Of a stretch of 14,409 nucleotides of DNA, positions 1-7,190 are shown one piece after another. The position numbers and the translations under genes are program-made. Origin of the DNA: Methanobrevibacter sp. (GTDB lineage: Archaea; Methanobacteriota; Methanobacteria; Methanobacteriales; Methanobacteriaceae); the NCBI GenBank assembly GCA_017652345.1, contig JAGCBE010000233.1, positions 1 to 14,409 of the forward strand, given 5' to 3'. How positions within the stretch are numbered: the stretch's first letter is position 1; every line of letters begins with the position of its first letter. The notes beneath the pieces are model-generated. The model saw nothing but the letters and a program-made list of their open reading frames with translations. It ran no database searches and had not been told where the DNA came from.

Positions 1-14
1 ATTTTACTCTACTT

Positions 15-35
15 TTGCACATAATCTTTGTGCAA
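15..35. repeat. Inverted repeat TTGCACA-N7-TGTGCAA upstream of the late promoter
   Basis: Perfect 7-bp arms at 15-21 and 29-35 flank a 7-base spacer, about 20 bases upstream of the -35 element. The shape is that of an operator for a dimeric regulator, but I recognise no named family consensus. Confidence 0.45.
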
Positions 36-36
36 C

Positions 37-51
37 ATTTTGTAACAAAAT
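37..51. repeat. 15-bp palindrome ATTTTGT-A-ACAAAAT
   Basis: Perfect 7-bp arms surround a single central base just upstream of the -35 box. It overlaps the start of the next inverted repeat (47-70). It is a possible operator; being AT-rich it has lower specificity. Confidence 0.4.
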
Positions 52-70
52 CTATTGACAAATAGATTTT
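47..70. repeat. Inverted repeat overlapping the -35 box
   Basis: Ten-base arms AAAATCTATT (47-56) and AATAGATTTT (61-70) surround GACA, and the run of T continues to position 73. The element covers the TTGACA -35 hexamer, so a protein bound here would block polymerase. Read as RNA it also resembles a weak terminator for a transcript entering from the left. Confidence 0.45.
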
Positions 71-83
71 TTTGTGCTAAAAT
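55..83 (+). promoter_or_regulatory. SigA-type extended -10 promoter for the late (structural) operon
   Basis: TTGACA at 55-60, a 17-bp spacer and TAAAAT at 78-83, preceded by TGC (75-77) as in an extended -10 element. This is a near-consensus housekeeping promoter. Transcription would start around position 90 and read through a 180-base leader into the portal gene and on through the structural genes. Confidence 0.8.
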
Positions 84-115
84 GAAAGGGGACTGTGTGC
101 ATTTCTGGTTGGTCG

Positions 116-127
116 TTGGTCGACCAA
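116..127. repeat. 12-bp palindrome TTGGTCGACCAA (site 1)
   Basis: Exact copy of TTGGTYRACCAA in the late leader, about 26 bases after the predicted transcription start. It is flanked by G and C, making a 14-bp palindrome. A half site TTGGTC lies at 109-114. This is the only copy with a CG centre. Confidence 0.9.
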
Positions 128-142
128 CTCGGATTTGTATTG

Positions 143-154
143 TTGGTTGACCAA
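143..154. repeat. 12-bp palindrome TTGGTTGACCAA (site 2)
   Basis: Second exact copy in the late leader; its centre lies 27 bp from that of site 1. Confidence 0.9.
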
Positions 155-190
155 GTGCCCTCTTTCGGTCTTGTTTCCCCTATTCCACGG

Positions 191-202
191 TTGGTTAACC
201 AA
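191..202. repeat. 12-bp palindrome TTGGTTAACCAA (site 3)
   Basis: Third exact copy in the late leader, non-coding. Confidence 0.9.
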
Positions 203-220
203 GTTCTTTCTTGTTCATGA

Positions 221-232
221 TTGGTTAACCAA
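221..232. repeat. 12-bp palindrome TTGGTTAACCAA (site 4)
   Basis: Fourth exact copy in the late leader, 24 bp upstream of the portal ribosome binding site (257-263). Confidence 0.9.
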
Positions 233-270
233 CCATATTAAAGAATGCTTTTATAGAAAGGAGTGAAAAA

Positions 271-1632
271 ATGGCAGGAGCCGGTTACAAACATTTGGAA
301 ATTGTGCAAGATTTTGAAAAGTATGTAAAAGATAAAAAGACATCTTCAAGAGCCTATTATCGTTACTTACTTTCAAGACTGTTACGAATGTTCCAATACA
401 AGAATCTTCCTGACACGATTCCACACGAGATACTTGATAGGTACCTTTTTGAATACGGTATTGCTTGTATTACTGAAGTTGAAGGTAACTTGTATGTATT
501 CTCAGGTAATCTCGGCGGTCCACAGGATGTCTATTATCGTCCTACGGAATTTATAATTTCGAATCCTCACATTAAGAAAGACGGTGAAATTTTTTCAGCA
601 AATGTACCAGTTTATAAAACAAATGTGAAAGATTCCGTTAGTCAACCAATCGAAAAAGTTGACGGTATTCTAATGAGAAATGATTTGGATTGGGTTGGTT
701 TACATCCGTTACTTTCTCGTTATGCTTATCTAATGGCTGAAAATGTTCTTACACTTCGCACAGCAGATGTTATGTTACGTATTATAGCATTGTTAACAGC
801 TAAGACAGATGCTGAACGCGCAGCAAGTATTGAATACTTGAAGTCAATAGAAAAAGGTGAACTTGGTGTTATCGGTGAGTCAGCATTTCATGAGGGCGTA
901 GAAATGCAGTCACCTCCAAGCAATAATGGATCATATCTTACTCAGTTTATAGAGTATCAGCAGTATCTTAAAGGTTCGTTCTATAACGAAATAGGTCTTT
1001 CAGCTAACTACAATATGAAACGTGAAGCAATTGGAAAAGGCGAATCAACACTTGATGAAGATGCTCTTTTACCTTTATGTGACAATATGCTTACTTGTCG
1101 TAGAGAAGATCTTGCAAAAGTTAATGCAATGTTTGGCACGGATATCTCTGTTGAATTCTCTTCTTCATGGCTTGAAAATAGAATTGAAGCTTTATCAGCC
1201 CTTAGAGATATGTCTTCCGGTATTTCTGGTTCTGGACCATTTGGTCAACCAACAGGAATACCTCAACCTGTACCTTCAAATGAAACATCTGAAGAGGTTG
1301 GTCAACCAAGCGAACCCGCAGGTGAGGGTAAAATTGATTCAAATTCCGTAATAGAACCCTCAAGTATGGGGCAAGTTGGGTCCACAGAGGGGCAGTCGAC
1401 AAACATCGATGAAACAATGGTTACAGAGGAAGGAAATGAAGGAAGTGAAGGATCTGATAGTGAAATTAACGATCTGTCACAGGATAAGGAATTGACAGAA
1501 TTGTTAGATAAAGCTAATGAAGAACCTGAGATGCAGATGCAAATGCAGTTGGTTGACCAAGAAGGAAAGGAGAAATCTGATGAAGACGATGCAACAGGCT
1601 CAGAAGATGAAGGAAATACTTCCACTGACTAA
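271..1632 (+). CDS. Portal (upper collar/connector) protein, phi29 gp10-like
   Basis: A 453-residue protein, first gene of the late operon. The ATG at 271 sits 7 bases after AAAGGAG (257-263). The core (about residues 1-310) is close to the length of phi29 gp10 (309 residues). It ends in the family-typical stretch running from FYNEIGL through KRE and a helical segment to FGTDISVEF, which suggests the dodecameric connector through which DNA is packaged and ejected. Residues from about 313 to the end are an added Gly/Ser/Pro and then strongly Glu/Asp-rich disordered tail not expected for this family. The tail contains three copies of the 12-bp palindrome (1241, 1298, 1549), and its last 53 bases overlap the next gene. 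Portal identity comes from these recalled patterns and from gene order; the tail's role is unknown. Confidence 0.82.
   Translation: MAGAGYKHLEIVQDFEKYVKDKKTSSRAYYRYLLSRLLRMFQYKNLPDTIPHEILDRYLFEYGIACITEVEGNLYVFSGNLGGPQDVYYRPTEFIISNPHIKKDGEIFSANVPVYKTNVKDSVSQPIEKVDGILMRNDLDWVGLHPLLSRYAYLMAENVLTLRTADVMLRIIALLTAKTDAERAASIEYLKSIEKGELGVIGESAFHEGVEMQSPPSNNGSYLTQFIEYQQYLKGSFYNEIGLSANYNMKREAIGKGESTLDEDALLPLCDNMLTCRREDLAKVNAMFGTDISVEFSSSWLENRIEALSALRDMSSGISGSGPFGQPTGIPQPVPSNETSEEVGQPSEPAGEGKIDSNSVIEPSSMGQVGSTEGQSTNIDETMVTEEGNEGSEGSDSEINDLSQDKELTELLDKANEEPEMQMQMQLVDQEGKEKSDEDDATGSEDEGNTSTD
638..649. repeat. Degenerate palindrome TTAGTCAACCAA
   Basis: One mismatch (G to A at base 3) from TTGGTCAACCAA, inside the portal gene. 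It lies in the otherwise site-free interval 233-1240 and could be a weak or decayed site, or chance. Confidence 0.4.
1241..1252. repeat. 12-bp palindrome TTGGTCAACCAA (site 5)
   Basis: Exact copy in the portal tail region, read in the frame giving Gly-Gln-Pro-Thr. Confidence 0.9.
1298..1309. repeat. 12-bp palindrome TTGGTCAACCAA (site 6)
   Basis: Exact copy in the portal tail region, 57 bp after site 5, read as Gly-Gln-Pro-Ser. Confidence 0.9.
1549..1560. repeat. 12-bp palindrome TTGGTTGACCAA (site 7)
   Basis: Exact copy near the portal 3' end, read as Leu-Val-Asp-Gln. It lies 5 bases before the AAAGGAG of the next gene (1566-1572). Confidence 0.9.
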
Positions 1633-3031
1633 TGGTTTGTTTGGTCATATGAATTATAACTTCAGAGCAGAAGTCACTAAAGGAAATTTGGATTTGCAGT
1701 TCCTTGCAAATTATGGTCAGAGAAATCCTTCTCCTATAGTTGAAATGATACAAGGAACAAGAGGTTCTAAGTTAACTGATAGTGAATTGACAACACTCGC
1801 TGGTGTCATCTTAGAGATGTATAAAGAGAAATGGGATAAACTAGGGGATATCTATGATATAGAATATGATCCGATACATAATTATCTTGACCAATGGGAA
1901 GATGCCAGTAATGAAGAGAAAAATGGTGAAACAGGAACATCTGGTAATGTAAATACTACATATGGTAAAAATATAAGTGAAAGCCTTTCAAGAAGTGATG
2001 TTGGTCATGAAGAAAGGACAGTAACTGAAGATAATACCAGAACCAGAACAGATGATTTAATAAAGACACAAACATTAAATACATCTAATGAGATAACCAG
2101 AACTGATAATTTGACAGAACAGGTTACTTATGGAAGAACAGATACAAGAACTGATAATCTTGAAGAAGAAACAACCTATGGTAAAACTGATACAAGAACT
2201 GATAATCTTGAAGAAGAAACAACCTATGGTAAAACAAGTACTAGAACAGACAATCTTGAGGAAGAAACTACATATGGTAAGACAGATACAAGAACTGATG
2301 ATTTAGTACATGAAATAAAAGGTACTGAAACTACTACACCTAATACAACTCAGAATACGAGTGTATATGCTTTTAATAGTAATACTGGGTTGCCAACAGA
2401 TGTTGTTACTAATACAGGTACAACAACTCTTAGTTTCAGTAATAGAGAAAATGATGACACAGGAACTGTAACTGATGTTCTGAGCGGTAGTGATACAAAA
2501 GATTTTACAGGAACTCAGACAAATGCTGATACAGGTTCTGATACTGTTGAAAAAACAGGAACACAAGCAACGGTTTCCAGTGGTAGTGATACCATTGAAA
2601 ATACAGGAACTCAGACAACAGCTTCAACAGGTAGTGACAGCACAACTAATACTGGTACACGTACAACTGTAAATGAGAATACTGGAAGTGTAACAATTGC
2701 AGATGAAGGTACAGAAACAACAGTTGACGATAAGGAACAGTCATTAGAAAGTGACAGTACTAATACAAGAACCTCTACGAGAACCACAGGTTATACTGGT
2801 TCTGATAGAGTTACATCGTCAGAAACAGGTACAGAAACTGTTACTGCTGAAAGAGAAAGAAGTGGCAGACACTTTGGTAACATAGGTAATCTTACAAGTC
2901 AAAAACAGATATTGGAAGAAATTAATTTATGGAAGTGGAATTATGTCAAGGATATTCTTTCTGATGTTAAAGAGTTCTGTACGTTACCCGTCTACCTTAA
3001 TGCTACAGAGTGGCATTTGGTTGACCAATAA
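1580..3031 (+). CDS. Lower collar / head-tail connector-like protein with 16-residue repeats (gp11-like)
   Basis: A 483-residue protein. I chose the ATG at 1580 over the in-frame ATG at 1517 because AAAGGAG (1566-1572) lies 7 bases upstream; the gene then overlaps the portal end by 53 bases. The N-terminal part (to about residue 110) is globular. The middle is Thr/Asp/Glu/Gly-rich with two arrays of 16-residue repeats (TRTDNLEEETTYGKTD type, then TGTQT...GSDT type) separated by a segment containing VYAFNSNTG. The C-terminal end, with GNIGNLTSQ, LWKWNY and a DVK segment, resembles phage collar/connector C-termini, and the position after the portal fits phi29 gp11 (293 residues). The extra length is the repeat region. 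The last codons (Leu-Val-Asp-Gln) are palindrome site 8. A fibrous or adhesive role for the repeats is inference. Confidence 0.55.
   Translation: MKTMQQAQKMKEILPLTNGLFGHMNYNFRAEVTKGNLDLQFLANYGQRNPSPIVEMIQGTRGSKLTDSELTTLAGVILEMYKEKWDKLGDIYDIEYDPIHNYLDQWEDASNEEKNGETGTSGNVNTTYGKNISESLSRSDVGHEERTVTEDNTRTRTDDLIKTQTLNTSNEITRTDNLTEQVTYGRTDTRTDNLEEETTYGKTDTRTDNLEEETTYGKTSTRTDNLEEETTYGKTDTRTDDLVHEIKGTETTTPNTTQNTSVYAFNSNTGLPTDVVTNTGTTTLSFSNRENDDTGTVTDVLSGSDTKDFTGTQTNADTGSDTVEKTGTQATVSSGSDTIENTGTQTTASTGSDSTTNTGTRTTVNENTGSVTIADEGTETTVDDKEQSLESDSTNTRTSTRTTGYTGSDRVTSSETGTETVTAERERSGRHFGNIGNLTSQKQILEEINLWKWNYVKDILSDVKEFCTLPVYLNATEWHLVDQ
2096..2287 (+). repeat. Four tandem 48-bp repeats in the collar gene
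   Basis: Units start at 2096, 2144, 2192 and 2240, each coding 16 residues of the TRTDNL-EEETTYGKTD type; a partial fifth unit starts at 2288. Units 2 and 3 are nearly identical in DNA, while units 1 and 4 have diverged at synonymous and other positions. This suggests both recent and older duplication. Confidence 0.85.
2459..2698 (+). repeat. Second array of diverged 48-bp repeats in the collar gene
   Basis: Unit starts at 2459, 2507, 2555, 2603 and 2651 are spaced by exactly 48 bases. Each codes a TGT(Q/V)T...GSDT-type 16-residue unit, and the last one is degenerate. The period equals that of the first array although the sequence is unrelated. Confidence 0.75.
3017..3028. repeat. 12-bp palindrome TTGGTTGACCAA (site 8)
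   Basis: Exact copy forming the last four codons (Leu-Val-Asp-Gln) of the collar gene, immediately followed by its TAA stop. Confidence 0.9.
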
Positions 3032-3055
3032 TACTATATGTAAAGGAGAAAAATT

Positions 3056-3349
3056 ATGAAGAAATTCACAGGTGGCTATCAGATTATTGACTGTGACGGT
3101 CTTGATTTAACTGATAGCAATGAGCAGACAATTACAGGTTTGTTTGCTAAGGCTAAAAAGGCTTGCGAGGATGGAAGTTTTGTTCTTGCTTCTGGATGTG
3201 TTTGGGGTGATAATAGTGATGCACCTTTAACTCCACTCCCCTGTTTCTTACAGATGTGGACATCGGAACTTATTGTTGCTACTTGTAGTACAAAGTCAGT
3301 TAGAATTACTAAGGCTGATAAGTGTACTGTTGTTGATTTAGTTGGTTGA
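3056..3349 (+). CDS. Small structural-region protein of unknown function
   Basis: A 97-residue protein with ATG 8 bases after AAAGGAG (3042-3048), between the collar and major capsid genes. It has five cysteines, no membrane segment and no long helix. Alternating hydrophobic residues (for example SELIVATCS and SVRITKA) suggest a beta-rich fold. A gene of similar size just before the capsid gene is the scaffolding protein in phi29, but scaffolds are helical and charged, so synteny alone is not enough. A decoration or head-fibre role is equally possible. Its TGA stop (3347-3349) lies inside palindrome site 9. Confidence 0.7.
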   Translation: MKKFTGGYQIIDCDGLDLTDSNEQTITGLFAKAKKACEDGSFVLASGCVWGDNSDAPLTPLPCFLQMWTSELIVATCSTKSVRITKADKCTVVDLVG

Positions 3350-3353
3350 CCAA
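3342..3353. repeat. 12-bp palindrome TTGGTTGACCAA (site 9)
   Basis: Exact copy whose internal TGA is the stop codon of the preceding 97-residue gene. It ends one base before the AAAGGAG (3355-3361) of the capsid gene. Confidence 0.9.
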
Positions 3354-3368
3354 GAAAGGAGAAAAATA

Positions 3369-4562
3369 ATGGAAGTTACACAGATTGCTGATATTGTTAA
3401 TCAGACTACGGCTGAGGTTACAGGTACTGAGGCAGTTGCAGACGTTGATCTTAATAAGGTTGTTGAGACCGGTGCAGAGGTCCTTGATAATGATAAGTTG
3501 ATTGATAATTATGTCAAGACACTTATTGATCACATTGGTAAGGTTGTTTTCGTTAACAGACCTTATACAGGTAGTACACCCTCTGTTATGATGGATTCAT
3601 GGGAGTATGGTGCTATTCTTGAGAAGATTCAGTACGAGGGATTACCGGAAGCAGAAGAGAATGACAGCTGGAATCTTGTAGACGGTCAGAGTTATGATCC
3701 TAATGTATTCCATAAGCCTACGGTTTCAGCTAAGTTCTATAGCGAAAGAAGAACATTCGATATTGAAATGTCATTTGCTCGTAGACAGGTTAAGAGTGCT
3801 TTCTCAAATGGTGCACAGGTTCAGGCATTTTTCGCTATGATTGAGACTGCTATCTCTAATGGCATGACTGTTAAAATGGATTCACTTGTTCAGTTGACTA
3901 TTGCAAATGCAATTGCAACTGTTTATAACAACAAGTTAACCAAGCCTGTACAGTATGTTGATTTGGTAACTGCTTATAAGACAGCTACAGGTGATAACAG
4001 TGTTACTCCTGAGAATGCTATGGTTAAGCCCGAGTTCACTCGTTGGGCAGCTATGACCATGAAGAGAATTCTTGCAAGAATGAAAAAGTTAAGCACTCTC
4101 TTCAATGCTGGCGGAAAGTATAGACATACTCCTTTAGATAGACTTCATCTAATACTGCATAGTGATTTCACTGCAGCGGCTGAAGCATATCTTTATGGTG
4201 ATACTTACCATAATGAGTTTGTCAAATTACCTAAAGCTGAGGAAGTTCCGTTCTGGCAGGGATCTGGTACAGGATTTGCTTGGGCTGATACTTCTAAGAT
4301 CATTGTTACCCCGAGTGGTTCAAACAGCCCTACTACTATCAATAATGTTGTTGGTATTGCATTTGACCGTGATGCTCTTGGTGTTTCTAATTTGGATAGA
4401 CGTGTTACTACCAATTGGAATCCTAAGGCTGAGTTTACAAACAACTGGTATAAGTTTGATGCTGGTTACTTCAATGATTTCAATGAGAACATCGTTGTAT
4501 TTACCCTCGGTGAGCCCACTGCACAGAATAACACAAAGACTGTTGCAAAGACCAGTAAGTAA
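3369..4562 (+). CDS. Major capsid protein
   Basis: A 397-residue protein. The ATG at 3369 is chosen because AAAGGAG (3355-3361) lies 7 bases upstream; a longer in-frame reading from a TTG at 3342 would start inside the palindrome and has no ribosome site. Gene position, length (phi29 gp8 is 448 residues), absence of membrane segments and high Asn/Thr/aromatic content fit a capsid subunit. An N-terminal helical arm precedes a region with VNRPYTG and DSWEYGAILEKIQ, and the C-terminal part ends WYKFDAGYFNDFNENIVVF, as in capsid proteins of small gut podoviruses (recalled pattern). An HK97-type fold is inference. The gene is followed at once by palindrome site 10 and a strong hairpin. It contains no exact palindrome, although TTAACCAA half sites occur. 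Confidence 0.82.
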   Translation: MEVTQIADIVNQTTAEVTGTEAVADVDLNKVVETGAEVLDNDKLIDNYVKTLIDHIGKVVFVNRPYTGSTPSVMMDSWEYGAILEKIQYEGLPEAEENDSWNLVDGQSYDPNVFHKPTVSAKFYSERRTFDIEMSFARRQVKSAFSNGAQVQAFFAMIETAISNGMTVKMDSLVQLTIANAIATVYNNKLTKPVQYVDLVTAYKTATGDNSVTPENAMVKPEFTRWAAMTMKRILARMKKLSTLFNAGGKYRHTPLDRLHLILHSDFTAAAEAYLYGDTYHNEFVKLPKAEEVPFWQGSGTGFAWADTSKIIVTPSGSNSPTTINNVVGIAFDRDALGVSNLDRRVTTNWNPKAEFTNNWYKFDAGYFNDFNENIVVFTLGEPTAQNNTKTVAKTSK

Positions 4563-4574
4563 TTGGTTAACCAA
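4563..4574. repeat. 12-bp palindrome TTGGTTAACCAA (site 10)
   Basis: Exact copy placed directly after the capsid stop codon (4560-4562), sharing its last two bases with the hairpin that follows. Confidence 0.9.
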
Positions 4575-4598
4575 TAGGGGACAGAAATGTCCCCTATT
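4573..4598 (+). terminator. Hairpin after the capsid gene (partial terminator or attenuator)
   Basis: A perfect 11-bp stem (AATAGGGGACA / TGTCCCCTATT) closes a GAAA loop and is followed by TTTGTAT rather than a full T run. It probably terminates only part of the transcripts, or stabilises the capsid mRNA 3' end, so that the capsid gene is expressed above the tail gene. A similar AATAGGGG/CCCCTATT stem lies after the SSB-like gene. Confidence 0.65.
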
Positions 4599-4619
4599 TG
4601 TATAGAAAGAGGTGTATAT

Positions 4620-7190
4620 ATGAGCACATTTTCATTTTGTATTAGTCGAGAGGGAAGTTCAAGTACAACAATTTTTTCACAGTATATAGAAGTTGGATGT
4701 ATAGATAATGATGTAGAATTTAATCAAAATGATTTTGGTGGAGGACCTACAAGAGCATATAAAAAAGCAGTTGGTGTATATAGAAGTGCTCCAGAAGTAA
4801 GCGCATATTATATGTCTATAATTGGTAGAAATGCTTCTAATGATGAGTGTTATAAATGGACTGAATATGACCCAGTAACTGCGTATTATAGAGAGGGTGT
4901 AGGTGGATATAATTCAAATACATATGGAAATAGTTTTAGTGTAGACAAAGCACTTACTTTTGGAGATGCTATACCATTCTTTAATAACAATGAAGATGCT
5001 TCTTTATGGTCAAGAGGGTTACCTTGTAATGAAAATAATTGGATTGGTGGAAAACCTATTAGAGACCCTTATAGTTGGGAATGTGTTGATTACTTAAACA
5101 CATTACAAGGAAGATATAGATTTACTTATATTGAAAGTGAAGCTATTGAAAACGTTGATAACCAATCAGTATCAAGAAACGATGTTCTTTATGTTTCAAC
5201 AAAACTTACAGACTTTCTTGCCGGAATACCTTCAGGAAATGTTAATAATATCTTAGAAACTATAGAAGGATATCGACTTGTTGCAAAAAGAGATAGTACT
5301 AACGGTGATTATTATATTGGTTTTAAAGTTGGTGATACATTAGAGTGGTATGATACAATAAGTAGTTTATTAGCCCCTATTACATCAATAGGATTTGTAA
5401 TAGATCATGAAAATCAAGTTGGTAAATATTTTAAGGCTTACGAAAGTAGTGTTGGTGGATCAATTGTATATCAAGTTTTATATAGCCCTGTATCTTCAGT
5501 TCCAGGATTTAATGATATAATGACTGATATGTATACATTCTTAACAGCCGGTATTGACAATGAAGATCCTGAAGAAATTGATGATGATCCAGGCGATGGT
5601 TCAACAGATCCGTGGGTTGATATTGGAATTACAGGATTATCAACACCTTCAAAATCTGCTCAAGATACTGGATTTGTTACATTGTATGAAATAGGAAATC
5701 TTGCATTACAAACATTATCCGCATATATGTGGAGTAAAAGTTTCTTAGATTTCTTAAATAAGTTTATGAATGATCCTTCGGATGTTGTTGTTGGTTTGAT
5801 GATTATGCCAATAGCACCTGATGTTGGTAGTACACCGGTAAAAGTTAATGCCGGTAATATATTTACTGATATTGTTGCTAATAAGTTAACAAATAGCTTT
5901 AAGGTTATTACTTTTGGAACACTTAAAATTAAGAAACAATTTTTTGACTTTTGCGATTATTCACCCTATACCAAAATTACAGCATTCTTACCATTTGTTG
6001 GAAGTCATGAACTCAATGTATCAGATGTAATTGGAAAGACATTGACTTTGAAATATCAATTTGATTTCTTTACAGGAACTTGCGTTGCAGAAATTGATGT
6101 TGATGATAAGCCGAGATATTTCTTTTCAGGAAATGCAGGATATAGTGTACCTACATCTGCTGGTGATTATACAAGCATTTATACCGGTGCAATTACAGCC
6201 GGTGCTACGCTTGGTAAAGCTTTATGTACTTATGCAAGTGGCGGTGTTGGCGCCGGTGCTGAAGCAGCCTTAGAAGCTGGTGCAGTTATTGGTGATGATA
6301 TTGAAGAACCCACTGAACAGGGTGCACAACTTGCTATAGGTTCTGCTGCAAAAACTCTTAATACTGTTATGTCAATGAAACCCGCTATACAATATAGTAG
6401 CGGAGGCGGTTCATCAGCTGGTATTATTGCTGACCAGACTGCTTATATAATAGTTGAAAGTCCTCGAAGAAAGAAAGATACTTTGCAAGATAGTTTTATT
6501 GGTAGAACTTCATTGATGACAGCAAATCTTGGTGACTGTAGCGGTTATACTAAGTGTCTTAAAGTTCATCTTGATAGTATTAGTTGTTATGGAAAAGAGA
6601 GAGCTGAAATCGAGAGTTGGTTAACCAATGGTGTTCGAATTGAAAATGGAAACGCTACACCAAGTTACACCCCGAGTGGTCCTGGAAAATTTGGTGTCTA
6701 TCTTATGAAACTACAGAGCGATAAGGATATTATCGGAAAGACTTGGACAGATCAAGATCTTGTTGAAGGTGAGTTATTCTATGAGCAGTCAGTTATGACT
6801 CCTAAGATAAGATTTTCTGGTAACTATATTGATAAGACCTATGCTTATATACCAGAATTTGAAAGATTTTACTATATTGACGATGTTGTTGCTGACAAAA
6901 ATGATATGACAATTGTTAACATGAAAGTAGATGTTTTACAGTCTTTTGCAAGTGCTATTAAAAACTGTGATGCGTTACTTGATAGACAGGAAACAAAATG
7001 TAGTAAAGAACTTGATGATAAGTATTGGTGGTCTGAGCAGAGAACTAATGTAGTTACTGTACCATTCTTGAAATCGAATGGTGATGAAGCAAAATTTGAT
7101 AGAGCTGATAGCAGTTACATTTTAATTATGGCTGGTCCTGGCGGTGATATACCACCTGAACCTGAACCTGATCCGGAAAGTGAGGAATGA
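4620..7190 (+). CDS. Tail knob / tail protein (gp9-like domains)
   Basis: An 856-residue protein. The ATG at 4620 is preferred over an in-frame ATG at 4587, which lies inside the hairpin loop; AAAGAGG (4606-4612) precedes 4620. Residues 1-310 are of unrecognised type and lead to an acidic linker (about 313-332). The middle contains YSPYTKITAFLPFVG and a segment with DVIGKTLTLKYQFDFFTGTC (about 445-500), as in phi29-type tail-knob proteins. A Gly/Ala-rich hydrophobic stretch follows (about 520-560), which could be the membrane-interacting loop used in DNA ejection. Residues about 705-830 (IPEFERFYYIDDVV ... MKVDVLQSF) resemble the N-terminal domain of gp9, here placed near the C-terminus. The protein ends in a Pro/Glu/Asp-rich tail. 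phi29 gp9 has 599 residues. Palindrome site 11 lies at 6617. The gene overlaps the next by ATGA. Confidence 0.68.
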   Translation: MSTFSFCISREGSSSTTIFSQYIEVGCIDNDVEFNQNDFGGGPTRAYKKAVGVYRSAPEVSAYYMSIIGRNASNDECYKWTEYDPVTAYYREGVGGYNSNTYGNSFSVDKALTFGDAIPFFNNNEDASLWSRGLPCNENNWIGGKPIRDPYSWECVDYLNTLQGRYRFTYIESEAIENVDNQSVSRNDVLYVSTKLTDFLAGIPSGNVNNILETIEGYRLVAKRDSTNGDYYIGFKVGDTLEWYDTISSLLAPITSIGFVIDHENQVGKYFKAYESSVGGSIVYQVLYSPVSSVPGFNDIMTDMYTFLTAGIDNEDPEEIDDDPGDGSTDPWVDIGITGLSTPSKSAQDTGFVTLYEIGNLALQTLSAYMWSKSFLDFLNKFMNDPSDVVVGLMIMPIAPDVGSTPVKVNAGNIFTDIVANKLTNSFKVITFGTLKIKKQFFDFCDYSPYTKITAFLPFVGSHELNVSDVIGKTLTLKYQFDFFTGTCVAEIDVDDKPRYFFSGNAGYSVPTSAGDYTSIYTGAITAGATLGKALCTYASGGVGAGAEAALEAGAVIGDDIEEPTEQGAQLAIGSAAKTLNTVMSMKPAIQYSSGGGSSAGIIADQTAYIIVESPRRKKDTLQDSFIGRTSLMTANLGDCSGYTKCLKVHLDSISCYGKERAEIESWLTNGVRIENGNATPSYTPSGPGKFGVYLMKLQSDKDIIGKTWTDQDLVEGELFYEQSVMTPKIRFSGNYIDKTYAYIPEFERFYYIDDVVADKNDMTIVNMKVDVLQSFASAIKNCDALLDRQETKCSKELDDKYWWSEQRTNVVTVPFLKSNGDEAKFDRADSSYILIMAGPGGDIPPEPEPDPESEE
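6617..6628. repeat. 12-bp palindrome TTGGTTAACCAA (site 11)
   Basis: Exact copy inside the tail gene, read as Trp-Leu-Thr-Asn. It ends a 2-kb interval without sites. Confidence 0.9.

Noticed and set aside
41..60. TGTAACAAAATCTA... similarity to a TnrA/GlnR nitrogen site
   Set aside because: The left half and A/T core fit, but the required right-hand ACA is out of register, so the two-fold symmetry fails.
3056..3349. Scaffolding protein, by position before the capsid gene
   Set aside because: Size and position match phi29 gp7, but the sequence looks beta-rich and cysteine-containing, not a charged helical scaffold.
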